From Leifsonia sp. ZF2019 (GTDB lineage Bacteria; Actinomycetota; Actinomycetes; Actinomycetales; Microbacteriaceae): DNA of 64,000 nt. A program made the translations under genes and the position numbers. The stretch is from positions 3,720,001-3,784,000 of the forward strand of contig NZ_CP065037.1 of NCBI RefSeq assembly GCF_019924635.1, in the 5' to 3' direction. Each line of letters starts with the position of its first letter. Positions within the stretch are counted from its first letter, which is position 1. Below the pieces are notes generated by a model. It saw only the letters and a list, made by a program, of their open reading frames with translations. It was not told the origin of the DNA and ran no database searches. Positions 52,655 to 61,279 of the stretch are shown here, piece after piece.

Positions 52655-53206
52655 GTGACCCTCGAGCACCACCCCGCCGCCTACGCGCGCGTCCGCTCCG
52701 CGATCCGGGGGGCCGCCCGCCGCGCGTGGACCGAGCTGCGGCGCGAGCACCCCGAGTCGTTCTACTACTTCGGGCTGTGGACGACGCCGCTCGCGCACCG
52801 GCCGGCCCCCACGGCCCTCTCGGTGGAGGGACTCCGTCGAACGGTCGACCACTACGGCGCGCGAGGCATGACCGTCACCGAGGACGAGCTGCGCTGGGCG
52901 GAGAACGACTCGCCCTTCGACCTCTACGGTGACGCAGGCTTCGCCGAGGTCGAGGAGCTCTTCGACGCGTTCGGCAACCCCTACGACCGCCCCCGCGCCG
53001 TGAACGAGGCCCTGTTCGAGGCGATCTCGGGCGCACTCGCCGACCTCGACGCGGAAGGGTTCTTCGGTACCGGCTCCGCCCGCGACGCCGTGGTCGTCAA
53101 CGTGACGATGCCCGGTCACGACGAGGCGGAGGACGTGCTGGAGTCCGCGCGGGCCCTCAACCCGCCGACGGCGCTCGGCCGCTACGAGGCCGACAGGTCG
53201 GAGTGA
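52655..53206 (+). CDS. DUF4303 family protein
   Basis: A 183-residue soluble protein resembling DUF4303 (ESFYYFGLWTTPLAH..., then a central acidic helix and a C-terminal VNVTMPGHDEAEDVLESARALNP). The function of the family is unknown. The GTG start follows the NagD-like stop by 4 bp, suggesting an operon. Confidence 0.7.
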   Translation: MTLEHHPAAYARVRSAIRGAARRAWTELRREHPESFYYFGLWTTPLAHRPAPTALSVEGLRRTVDHYGARGMTVTEDELRWAENDSPFDLYGDAGFAEVEELFDAFGNPYDRPRAVNEALFEAISGALADLDAEGFFGTGSARDAVVVNVTMPGHDEAEDVLESARALNPPTALGRYEADRSE

Positions 53207-53222
53207 GCGCCACGACCGGCGA

Positions 53223-56015
53223 TCAGGCCGCGGGGCCCGGCCCGGCCACCGATGATGTCATGGGCTCGCCCGTCGACCGGCTCGCGAAGCAGTAGTAGGA
53301 GCGCTGCCCGTCCTTCCACTGCTCCTCCGTCGCGGGGAAGGTGCCCTGCACCTGCAGCCCGGTATATGCGCCCGCGGCGTTCAGGTCGATCACGCCCGGG
53401 GCTGTGCACAGGCCGTTGATCTGCTGCGCGAGGGCGTCGGCACCGGGATAGGCCGCCGCGATGTCGGGGTTCAGGATGCCCGTGTAGACCATCTGCGCCG
53501 TGTGCGGCGTCGCGCAGTCCACGACCGTGAACGACTCGGCCCACGGTGTCGTGTACGGCTCGATGCACTCGCCGCCGCCGAGCACATCCCAGGCCTGCAC
53601 GCCCGCCGCGGCGGGGGCCGCCGGCTTGGGCGTGACCGTGGGGGTCGGGGTGGGCGTCGGCGTGGGCGTCTTCGACGGGGTGGAGGCCGACGTCGCCTTC
53701 GCCGTGGACGACGCGGCGCCGAAAACCGACGGCAGACGCGTGCCGAGGGCGAAGAGGCCGATGAGAACGAGGATCACCGCGAGAATGCCCGCGACGAGGA
53801 AGAGCACGCGGGTCTTGCGCGGATCCCGCGGCCGGGACGGGGGTGTCGAGCCGTCGCCCGCGCCGGGTGCGCCCGGGCCGGCGGGTTCTGCGAGCGGTCC
53901 AGGGAGCACGGTGGTGGGCGGGCCGTCGACCGGGGGCGGCGCCGTCGGCGGTGTGGCCGCGGACGGGATCGCGACCGTCGGGTCGGCGGCGAAGACCGGA
54001 GCGGGCAACGTCTCCTGCGGCACGGTCACGGGCTCCGTGAACTGCGGGCCCTCGACGGCCGCGCTGGGCTCGACGGGCGGGAACTCCCGGAACAGCGCGG
54101 GCTCGACGGCGGCGGGGAGGTCGGCGGGCGCTGCGGGGTCGGCGGTCGCGTCGGCTTCGGGCTCTGGAGTCGTCTCGGGAACGAGTTCCGGGTCGGGCTC
54201 GGGCTCGGGCGCGAGTGCCGGCTCCGGTTGGGCCTCCGGCTCCGGCTCAGCGACCTCGCCAAAGAGCGCGGCCAGGCCGTCGTCCGGGTCCGCGTCGCCG
54301 GGATCCGCGCTGCCGGACTGCGGTTCATCCGAGCCCTCGGTCGGCGTCTCCCCCGTCGCGGGGTCGTCGGCGGTGACCGTGTCCTGGGGCAGTGCCGCGG
54401 TCGGCTCCGACGCTGCGGTGGGGGCCGTCGCCGCGGTGGGCTCCGACGCTGCGGTGGGGGCCGTCGCCGCGGTCGACGAGGCGATCTCGGGCGACGCCAG
54501 CGGATCCGGGTCGCCGGCTCGGGCCGCGAGCAGGGCGGCCATCTCCGCGGTGTCGAGTTTCGTGGTCGGCACATCCGCGCCGTCGACTGCGGGCTCGAAC
54601 AGCGCGGACGGATGCGGCGGCGGAAGTACGGGCTCGGCGGGAGGTTGGGGCGCGACGAACGCGGATGGCGCGGGCGTGGGTGCGAACGGCTGCGTCGGCG
54701 TCCAGAGCGGCGCTGCCGCAGGCGGGGGCGTCGTGTCGGTAGGCGTCGTGGCCGCAGGCGGGGGCGTCGTGGCCGCAGGCGTCGTGGCGGTCGTGGCGTC
54801 TTCCGGGGCCGGCGTGGCGACGGGAGACGACGGGACGACCGGCGTCGCGGGTGGCGGTTCGGACCCCCGCACGATCGGGATGATCCCGGTGGTGTCGCCG
54901 ATGATCGAGCGCGACGACGGCGCATCGGGCGGGGGTGGACCGTAGCCGAGAAGGGCGGCGAGGCCGTGGCTCTGCGCCTCCTCCGGAGCGACCGATTCAC
55001 GAGAGGCCGGGGACGGCTCCGGCTGCTCGGGCGCGTCGGCCGATGCAGGGGGCGTGCCACGGCGCGCACTGGCCGACGCGTCATCCCACTCCGGAGGTTC
55101 CGGCATCCGGAGCGAAGCGAGGAAGCTCGGCGGTTCGGAGGACGGCGCGCCTTCATCCGTCGCGGACGCCTCCGCGGCGGGCGGAGTCGGTTCCGACGGT
55201 GCACGGTGCGACGGCGCGGTCACCGGCGCAGTGAACAGTGGCGGCTCCGCCGGCGCGTCGGCGCGCGGCTCCGCCACCGGCGCAGTGAACAACGGCGGCT
55301 CCGCTGCGGGCGGGGCCTCCGCGGTCGGTTCGGCAGCCGGCCCTGTGACCGGAGGGGTGTACACGGGCGGTTGCGGGAGCACGGGCTGCTCCGCGACAGC
55401 CGGCTGCTCCGTAACCACCGGCCGGTCCGGTGTCACCGACGGCTCGGGGAGGGCAGGGATGACGGGTGCAGACGGTTCCGGCAGCGTGGGTTCACGATCC
55501 GGCTCGGCGGGTTCCGACGAACTCGATCCGGCATCCTGAGCGGGGTTCGATCCGGGTTGCGCACGGTCCTCCGGGTTCCCGGCGACCAACGGGTCCGCGC
55601 CGGTGCCGGGCGTCAGGTTCCAGGTGAAACCGGCCGGGGCGACCGGGGAGACAGGCGGGCTCGACTCGGCGGGCGACGCCGACGAAATCGCCGACACAGT
55701 CGGTCCGGTCGGTCCGGTCGATTCGGCGGATCCGGGCGCATCCTCGTCGCCGACGTCCGCATCCGCTTCGGCCGAGGCGTCGGGAGCGGTCGACCCTCTG
55801 CGCCACCGTCGCCGTCCGCGCGGCGCGGGCTCCAGCTCGTCGTCGTCCTCGAAGGAGGAATCCGTGGCCGCATCCTCGGCCGACGTTCCCAGCTCGCGGA
55901 GGAGCCACTCGCTGCTTCCGAACTCGGGTTCGGCCTCCTCCGCGCCGGGCGCTGCGGAACTCGGCGGCGCCTCGGCATCGCCGTCCCCGGTGCCGGGATC
56001 GCGGTGGTCGGCCAC
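53223..56015 (-). CDS. Large Pro/Ala/Glu-rich protein with membrane segment and septum-formation domain
   Basis: A 930-residue protein. The first 730 or so residues are low-complexity, rich in Pro, Ala, Thr and Glu with repeats such as TAASEPTAATAP, so probably disordered and cytosolic. A basic patch RDPRKTR precedes one helix (VLFLVAGILAVILVLIGLFAL). After a Thr-Pro linker (TPTPTPTPT), the last 130 residues hold a Septum_form-type domain with VVDCATPHTAQMVYTG and paired cysteines. The domain would sit outside the membrane. The GTG start overlaps the pyrE stop by one base (TAGTG). A cell-division or envelope role is inferred from the domain name only. Confidence 0.8.
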   Translation of the reverse strand: MADHRDPGTGDGDAEAPPSSAAPGAEEAEPEFGSSEWLLRELGTSAEDAATDSSFEDDDELEPAPRGRRRWRRGSTAPDASAEADADVGDEDAPGSAESTGPTGPTVSAISSASPAESSPPVSPVAPAGFTWNLTPGTGADPLVAGNPEDRAQPGSNPAQDAGSSSSEPAEPDREPTLPEPSAPVIPALPEPSVTPDRPVVTEQPAVAEQPVLPQPPVYTPPVTGPAAEPTAEAPPAAEPPLFTAPVAEPRADAPAEPPLFTAPVTAPSHRAPSEPTPPAAEASATDEGAPSSEPPSFLASLRMPEPPEWDDASASARRGTPPASADAPEQPEPSPASRESVAPEEAQSHGLAALLGYGPPPPDAPSSRSIIGDTTGIIPIVRGSEPPPATPVVPSSPVATPAPEDATTATTPAATTPPPAATTPTDTTPPPAAAPLWTPTQPFAPTPAPSAFVAPQPPAEPVLPPPHPSALFEPAVDGADVPTTKLDTAEMAALLAARAGDPDPLASPEIASSTAATAPTAASEPTAATAPTAASEPTAALPQDTVTADDPATGETPTEGSDEPQSGSADPGDADPDDGLAALFGEVAEPEPEAQPEPALAPEPEPDPELVPETTPEPEADATADPAAPADLPAAVEPALFREFPPVEPSAAVEGPQFTEPVTVPQETLPAPVFAADPTVAIPSAATPPTAPPPVDGPPTTVLPGPLAEPAGPGAPGAGDGSTPPSRPRDPRKTRVLFLVAGILAVILVLIGLFALGTRLPSVFGAASSTAKATSASTPSKTPTPTPTPTPTVTPKPAAPAAAGVQAWDVLGGGECIEPYTTPWAESFTVVDCATPHTAQMVYTGILNPDIAAAYPGADALAQQINGLCTAPGVIDLNAAGAYTGLQVQGTFPATEEQWKDGQRSYYCFASRSTGEPMTSSVAGPGPAA

Positions 56016-56563
56016 TACTCCAGCCCCAGGTCCTTGAGGCCGATGGCGGCGTAGTACGGGTAGCCGGCGGCCTCGATGACCTCGCGCGCGCCGGTGTCAC
56101 GGTCGACCACGACGGCGACGGCGGCGATCTCGGCCCCCACCTTCTTCAGGGCCTCGACGGCCTTGAGCGGGGAGCCTCCGGTGGTGGAGGTGTCCTCGAG
56201 GACGACGACGCGCTTGCCCTCGAGGTCGGGGCCTTCGACCTGCTTGCCGCGGCCGTGGTCCTTCGGCTCCTTGCGCACGACGAACGCGTCGTAGCCGGCG
56301 CCGCGGGCGGCACCCTGGTGCAGGATTGCGGCGGCGACCGGGTCGGCTCCCATCGTCATCCCGCCCACGGCGGAGACGTCGGGGATGCCCGCGATCAGAT
56401 CGAGCATGACCTGGCCGATGAGCGGCGCGACGCGGTGGTCGAGGCTGACCTTGCGCAGATCGACGTAGTAGGTGGCCTTCTTCCCGCTCGTGAGCGTGAA
56501 GTCCCCGTGGAAGACGGCCTCGGCCGAGATGTAGTCGATGAGCTGCTGTCGTGCGTCGGTCAC
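56015..56563 (-). CDS. pyrE: Orotate phosphoribosyltransferase
   Basis: A 182-residue enzyme that transfers phosphoribosyl from PRPP to orotate in pyrimidine synthesis. FTLTSGKKATYYVDLRK at the N-terminus and the PRPP motif VVVLEDTSTTGGSPLKAVEAL (about residues 118-138) are diagnostic. It starts with GTG at 56563, six bases after minus-strand TAGAAT. The downstream gene overlaps its stop codon. Its promoter is interlocked with that of xthA. Confidence 0.96.
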   Translation of the reverse strand: MTDARQQLIDYISAEAVFHGDFTLTSGKKATYYVDLRKVSLDHRVAPLIGQVMLDLIAGIPDVSAVGGMTMGADPVAAAILHQGAARGAGYDAFVVRKEPKDHGRGKQVEGPDLEGKRVVVLEDTSTTGGSPLKAVEALKKVGAEIAAVAVVVDRDTGAREVIEAAGYPYYAAIGLKDLGLE

Positions 56564-56569
56564 GTCCCG

Positions 56570-56599
56570 ATTCTATGGGGGCGGGCCTCTCGATACGAT
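56570..56599. promoter_or_regulatory. Interlocked divergent promoters of pyrE and xthA
   Basis: The pyrE -10 box (minus TAGAAT, 56570-56575) and the xthA -10 box (plus TACGAT, 56594-56599) are 18 bases apart, and each is six bases from its start codon. Each -10 occupies the place of the other promoter's -35, so both cannot be used at once. Confidence 0.7.
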
Positions 56600-56605
56600 C
56601 GGTGC

Positions 56606-57454
56606 ATGCGTGTCGCCACCTGGAACGTCAACTCCATCCGCACCCGTGTCGGCCGGGTGGTCGACTGGCTGGTCCGCGAGGACGTCGATGTGCTGGCCAT
56701 GCAGGAGATCAAATGCAAGCCGGAGCAGTTCCCGTACGCGCCCTTCGAGGACGCGGGCTACGAGGTGGTGCTGCACGGCCTCAACCAGTGGAACGGGGTC
56801 GCCATCGCAAGCCGTCTGCCCCTCGAGGACGTGCAGATCGGCTTCCGCGACATGCCCGGCTTCCTCAAGGGCCACGAGGGGCCGGACCTGCCGAAGGAGG
56901 CGCGTGCCATCGGCGCCACCGTCGACGGTGTGCGCGTCTGGAGCCTGTACGTGCCGAACGGCCGGGCCCTCGGCGACCCGCACTATGACTACAAGCTCGA
57001 CTGGCTGGCCGCTCTCGCGGAGGACACGCGCCGCTGGCTGGCCGAGAACCCGGGCCTCCCGCTCGCGCTGACCGGCGACTGGAACGTGGCGCCGCTCGAC
57101 TCGGACGTCGGCGACCCGAGTCTGATCCCGGGCGTCTCCACGCACATCTCGCCGCCGGAGCGCTCCGCGTTCTCGGCCTTCGAGGCCGTGGGCCTGACGG
57201 ATGTGGTGCGCCCCCTCGTTCCGACCGGCTACACCTACTGGGATTACAAGCAGCTTCGGTTCCCCCGCAACGAGGGCCTGCGGATCGACTTCATCCTGGG
57301 CTCGCAGGCCTTCGCCGACCGCGTGGCCTCGGCCTCGATCCACCGCGAGGAGCGCAAGGGCGATGCGCCGAGCGATCACGTTCCGGTGCTCGTGGAGCTG
57401 ACGGATACGGCCGCCGCCGAGGACGACGACGACCGGCCGATGATCTTCGGCTGA
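56606..57454 (+). CDS. xthA: Exodeoxyribonuclease III / AP endonuclease
   Basis: A 282-residue enzyme of the exonuclease III family that cuts DNA at abasic sites and degrades one strand from 3' ends. ATWNVNSIR, MQEIKCK (metal Glu), VPNGRALGDPHYDYKLDW, GDWNVAPLDSDV and SDHVPVLVEL carry the catalytic residues in the usual order. ATG at 56606 follows TACGAT by six bases. A short acidic tail ends the protein. Confidence 0.95.
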   Translation: MRVATWNVNSIRTRVGRVVDWLVREDVDVLAMQEIKCKPEQFPYAPFEDAGYEVVLHGLNQWNGVAIASRLPLEDVQIGFRDMPGFLKGHEGPDLPKEARAIGATVDGVRVWSLYVPNGRALGDPHYDYKLDWLAALAEDTRRWLAENPGLPLALTGDWNVAPLDSDVGDPSLIPGVSTHISPPERSAFSAFEAVGLTDVVRPLVPTGYTYWDYKQLRFPRNEGLRIDFILGSQAFADRVASASIHREERKGDAPSDHVPVLVELTDTAAAEDDDDRPMIFG

Positions 57455-57579
57455 CGCGCCTCCGCCGACCGCGTGCCACGCCGCCGTCGGATGTCCGACG
57501 GTCCGGCGGGCAACCTTTCGTTACGTCACGTTTCGTCGGGCGGGCGTGAGCGCGTGCGCTTCGGTAGCGTCGGAGCACC

Positions 57580-58446
57580 ATGTCCGAGACATCGTCCGCC
57601 TACCCCGTCGAGTTCGCCGGGGTCGGGCGCGCCTTCGCGACGCCCAAGCGACGCGGGAGCGCTGGCGAGGTGCGGCCCGTTCTGCGCGATGTCTCCCTGC
57701 GCGTCGACGCCGGAGAGGTGGTGGCCATCCTCGGCCCCAGCGGCTGCGGCAAGTCGACGTTGCTGCGCATCGCCGGCGGCCTGGACCGGCCCACCGCGGG
57801 ATCCGCGCTCATCGACGGCTCGGCCGTGGCGGGCGTCGACCCACGCTGCGCTGTCGGGTTCCAGGAGCCGCGACTGCTCCCGTGGCGCTCGCTCGCCGAC
57901 AACGTGGCCCTCGGGCTCCCGCGTGGCATCGACCGGTCCGAGGGTCGCGAGCGCGTCGCCCGGCTGCTCGACCTCGTCGGGCTCTCCGCCTCCGCCGGGC
58001 TGCGTCCTCGTGAGGTCTCGGGCGGCATGGCCCAGCGCGCCTCCCTCGCGCGAGCACTCGCCCGCAACCCGGGCGTGCTGCTGCTGGACGAGCCGTTCGG
58101 CGCCCTCGACGCGCTGACCCGGCTGAAGATGCAGGACCTCCTGGTCGACGTGCACACAGCGGCCCCGACGACCATCCTGCTCGTCACCCACGACGTGGAC
58201 GAGGCGCTGCAGCTCGCCGACCGCATCATCCTGCTCGGCGCCGAGGAGGGTCGCGTCGGGGCGACCATCCGCAGCGTCACGACCGTTCCGGGCGAACGAC
58301 CTCGCGATCGTGGATCGGCGGAGCTCGCCGAACTGCGCGCCGACCTGCTCGACGGGCTCGGGATCGACCGGCACGGGAACGCGCACGGCACCACCGCGAC
58401 CGGCAGCGGGCGAATGCCCTCCACAGCCGAGGCGTCTCTGGTCTGA
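57580..58446 (+). CDS. ABC transporter ATP-binding protein, SsuB/TauB type
   Basis: A 288-residue ATPase. Walker A is GPSGCGKST (52-60), followed by QEPRLLPWRSLADNV, the sequence typical of the sulfonate/nitrate/taurine group. Signature VSGGMAQRASLARAL, Walker B VLLLDEPFGALD and VTHDVDEAL follow. The C-terminal 60 residues are an extra tail. It begins a three-gene set with a binding protein and a permease. TAGCGT plus CGGAGCACC precede the ATG. Confidence 0.92.
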   Translation: MSETSSAYPVEFAGVGRAFATPKRRGSAGEVRPVLRDVSLRVDAGEVVAILGPSGCGKSTLLRIAGGLDRPTAGSALIDGSAVAGVDPRCAVGFQEPRLLPWRSLADNVALGLPRGIDRSEGRERVARLLDLVGLSASAGLRPREVSGGMAQRASLARALARNPGVLLLDEPFGALDALTRLKMQDLLVDVHTAAPTTILLVTHDVDEALQLADRIILLGAEEGRVGATIRSVTTVPGERPRDRGSAELAELRADLLDGLGIDRHGNAHGTTATGSGRMPSTAEASLV

Positions 58447-58543
58447 TTCCACAGATCGGCCGGCCCCGCCCCGCGAGCCTGCTCCGGCCGCGAGGCTCGA
58501 TCCAGCACCACCGCTCCATCGCACCACTCGCACCGCCCCGTCT

Positions 58544-58585
58544 GCACCGCAGCACCCGCACCGCAGCACCCGCACCGCAGCACTC
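58544..58585 (+). repeat. Three tandem 14-base repeats
   Basis: Three copies of GCACCGCAGCACCC (the last with two changes) lie in the 178-bp gap between the ATPase and binding-protein genes. The gap has no coding signature; the repeat looks like slippage. Confidence 0.8.
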
Positions 58586-58624
58586 ACACAGCACCGCTCA
58601 TCGAGCACCGGACCAGGAGGCCCC

Positions 58625-59671
58625 ATGCGCCGCACACCCACCATCGTCACCGCCCTCGCGGCGGCCGCCGCAGCAGCGACCCTGCTCCTCACCGGCTGCG
58701 TGGCCGGCGAGGGCTCGGCCTCCGGCGCCGCGGCGAGCAGCACCCCCGGCGCCGTCACGAAGGGCGGCACTCTCAACATCGACTTCGCGACGTACAACCC
58801 GCTGAGCCTGGTGATCAAGAAGGAGGGCTGGCTCGAGAAGGCCCTCGCCAAGCAGGACATCACCGTCAACTGGGTGCAGTCCGCCGGGTCGAACAAGGCG
58901 AACGAGGCGCTGCGCTCCGGTGCGATCGACGTGGGCTCGACGGCCGGCTCCGCCGCGCTCCTCGCGCGGTCGAACGGCTCCGAGATCAAGACCATCGACA
59001 TCTTCTCCCAGCCGGAGTGGTCCGCCCTCGTCGTCGGCCCGAACTCGTCGATCACCGACGTGAAGGAGCTCAAGGGCAAGCAGATCGCGGCGACCAAGGG
59101 AACCGACCCCTACTTCTTCCTGCTGCAGGCGCTGGAGGCGAACGGGCTCTCGGCCGACGACGTCACCATCCAGAACCTCCAGCACGCCGACGGCTGGGCC
59201 GCCCTGCAGAACGGCTCCGTCGACGCGTGGGCCGGGCTCGACCCGATCATGGCGAACGCGCAGGCCGCCGGCGCGAAGCTGATCTACCGCAACGTGGCGT
59301 TCAACACCTACGGGTTCCTCAACGCGACCGAGTCGTTCATCTCCAGCAAGCCCGACGTCGCGCAGACCGTCGTGAACACCTACGAGTACGCGCGGGCGTG
59401 GGCGCTGAAGCACCCGGACGAGACCTCGCAGATCCTCGCGGACGCGGCCAGCATCTCCCTCCCGGTCGCGACGACCGTCATCACGGAGCGCACCAACCTC
59501 GACGTCTCGCCGATCCCCGGCGATGCTCAGTTGAAGGTGCTCAAGAAGGTCGGCCCGATCTTCGTGCAGACCGGCGACGTCGCGGCGCAGTCCGACATCG
59601 ACGCCGCTCTGAAGAACCTGCTCGACCCGGCCTTCGCCAAGAAGGCCGACCCGAGCGCGATCGGCGGCTGA
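58625..59671 (+). CDS. ABC substrate-binding lipoprotein, sulfonate/nitrate type
   Basis: A 348-residue lipoprotein. The signal peptide ends in LLLTGC with lipidated C25. The mature protein shows FATYNPLSLVIKKEGWLEKAL and NKANEALRSGAIDVGSTAGSAAL, the pattern of SsuA/TauA/NrtA binding proteins for aliphatic sulfonates, taurine or nitrate. AGGAGG lies four bases before the ATG. No desulfonating monooxygenase or nitrate-reductase gene is adjacent, so the ligand is open. Confidence 0.9.
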   Translation: MRRTPTIVTALAAAAAAATLLLTGCVAGEGSASGAAASSTPGAVTKGGTLNIDFATYNPLSLVIKKEGWLEKALAKQDITVNWVQSAGSNKANEALRSGAIDVGSTAGSAALLARSNGSEIKTIDIFSQPEWSALVVGPNSSITDVKELKGKQIAATKGTDPYFFLLQALEANGLSADDVTIQNLQHADGWAALQNGSVDAWAGLDPIMANAQAAGAKLIYRNVAFNTYGFLNATESFISSKPDVAQTVVNTYEYARAWALKHPDETSQILADAASISLPVATTVITERTNLDVSPIPGDAQLKVLKKVGPIFVQTGDVAAQSDIDAALKNLLDPAFAKKADPSAIGG

Positions 59672-59678
59672 TCGAACC

Positions 59679-60602
59679 ATGTCTTACCAGAACGCACCGG
59701 AGGGCGACGGCCCGCTGATCGTGGTCGGCGGCCCGGGCGGCGAGGTCGGCAGCGCCACGTCGGTGGCCGGTGAGCGGCCCCGCGAGGCCGCGGCTCCGAC
59801 CATCGTCGCGGACGGAACGGGCGCGGTCGTCGCGCACACCCCGTTCCTCTCGCGCCGCTGGGTGCGGATCACCGGCGGCCTCGTGCTGCCGGCGATCATC
59901 CTGGTGGTCTGGCAGGTCGCCAGCACCTCCGGTGCGTTCACGTCCGCCCAGCTGCCGTCGCCGGCGATGGTGTGGAACGCCGCGATCGACCTCGCGCAGC
60001 GCGGCCTGCTCGGCCTCTACGTCGCGATCTCGACGCAGCGCGTCCTCCTCGGCTTCGCCTGCGGCGCCGCCCTGGGCCTCGTGCTCGGGGCGGTCGTCGG
60101 GCTGTCGCGGCTGGCGGACATCCTGTTCAGCTCCACGCTCGCCGCCATCCGGGCCGTGCCTTCTCTGGCGTGGGTGCCGCTGCTGATCCTGTGGTTCAAG
60201 ATCGGCGAGGACTCCAAGATCATCCTGATCGCCATCGGATCGTTCTTCCCCGTCTACACGACGGTCGCGGCCTCGCTGAAGCACGTCGACCGCCACCTGG
60301 TGGAGGCCGGCCGCGCGTTCGGGCTGAACGGCATCCGTCTGTTCACGACCGTCCAGCTCCCATCGGTGCTTCCGTCCGTGATCTCCGGCCTGCGGCTGGC
60401 GCTCGCGCAGGCCTGGCTCTTCCTGGTCGCCGCCGAGCTGATCGCCTCCTCGATGGGCCTCGGCTTCCTGCTGAGCGACTCGCAGAACAACGGGCGCACC
60501 GACCGCCTCTTCCTCGCGATCATCCTGCTCGCCCTGCTCGGCAAGCTCACCGACTCGCTCGTCGGCCTGTTCGAGCGGTGGGCGAACCGGCGCTGGGCCT
60601 GA
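59679..60602 (+). CDS. ABC transporter permease, SsuC/TauC type
   Basis: A 307-residue permease with a 60-residue hydrophilic N-terminal tail, then six helices. The coupling loop HLVEAGRAFGLNGIRLFTTVQLPSVLPSVISGLRLALAQAW is the hallmark of the sulfonate/nitrate permease group. It follows the binding-protein gene by 7 bp and completes the transporter. Confidence 0.92.
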   Translation: MSYQNAPEGDGPLIVVGGPGGEVGSATSVAGERPREAAAPTIVADGTGAVVAHTPFLSRRWVRITGGLVLPAIILVVWQVASTSGAFTSAQLPSPAMVWNAAIDLAQRGLLGLYVAISTQRVLLGFACGAALGLVLGAVVGLSRLADILFSSTLAAIRAVPSLAWVPLLILWFKIGEDSKIILIAIGSFFPVYTTVAASLKHVDRHLVEAGRAFGLNGIRLFTTVQLPSVLPSVISGLRLALAQAWLFLVAAELIASSMGLGFLLSDSQNNGRTDRLFLAIILLALLGKLTDSLVGLFERWANRRWA

Positions 60603-60723
60603 GCAGGAACCCGAACCTCGGTCGCCCCCTTCGCACCATCCGCCTGTGATGTCCAGGCCCTGTACCCGACCGCTGCCCGGCCTACCGTCCCACGGGAATC
60701 CGAAGACAGCGAAAGGAGCAGCG

Positions 60724-61191
60724 ATGGCTGCAGTGACCACCTCCATCGACGTGAACGTGCCGGTCTCGACCGCGTACAACCAGTGGACCCAGTTCGAGTC
60801 GTTCCCGCACTTCCTCGACGAGGTCGAGGAGATCCGTCAGGTGGATGACACCACGAACCACTGGCGGGTGAAGATCGGCGGCGCAGAGCGTCAGTTCGAC
60901 ACCGTCATCACCGAGCAGCTCCCGGACGAGCGCGTGGCGTGGAAGTCCGTCGCCGGCGACACCGAGCACGCGGGCGTCGTGACCTTCCACCGGCTGTCCG
61001 ACACCGAGACCAAGGTGACCGTGCAGCTGGAATGGGCGCCGTCCGACGCGCTCGAGAAGATCGGAGCCGTGTTCGGCCTCGACGACCACGCGGTCAAGAA
61101 GGACCTCGAGAACTTCAAGAAGTTCATCGAGTCGCAGGGCTCCGAGTCCGGTGCCTGGCGCGGCGAGGTCGACCACGGCACGACGGTCTGA
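60724..61191 (+). CDS. SRPBCC (START-like) family protein
   Basis: A 155-residue protein of the polyketide-cyclase/dehydrase-like group. It opens TTSIDVNVPVSTAYNQWTQFESFPHFL and continues IRQVDDTTNHWRVKIGG, the typical membrane-stress-associated SRPBCC pattern. It has a helix-grip hydrophobic pocket but no assigned ligand. AAAGGAGC lies about six bases before the ATG. A strong terminator follows. Confidence 0.88.
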   Translation: MAAVTTSIDVNVPVSTAYNQWTQFESFPHFLDEVEEIRQVDDTTNHWRVKIGGAERQFDTVITEQLPDERVAWKSVAGDTEHAGVVTFHRLSDTETKVTVQLEWAPSDALEKIGAVFGLDDHAVKKDLENFKKFIESQGSESGAWRGEVDHGTTV

Positions 61192-61215
61192 TCGTTCCGC
61201 TTCCGGAACGAGGGA

Positions 61216-61246
61216 ACGGCGCCGGTGCGAGTCGCACCGGCGCCGT
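61216..61246. terminator. Bidirectional terminator hairpin
   Basis: A perfect 15-bp stem (61216-61230 with 61232-61246, ACGGCGCCGGTGCGA and complement) lies between convergent genes. A smaller TCGTTCC/GGAACGA hairpin precedes it. Confidence 0.85.
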
Positions 61247-61279
61247 CTCCGCATCGGCTCTCCGCGTCAGCGCTCCCGG

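Noticed and set aside
53502..56054. An 850-codon open frame on the plus strand opposite the septum-domain gene
   Set aside because: The translation is Arg/Gly-rich noise. The minus-strand frame has a membrane helix, a recognisable domain and a start overlapping pyrE.
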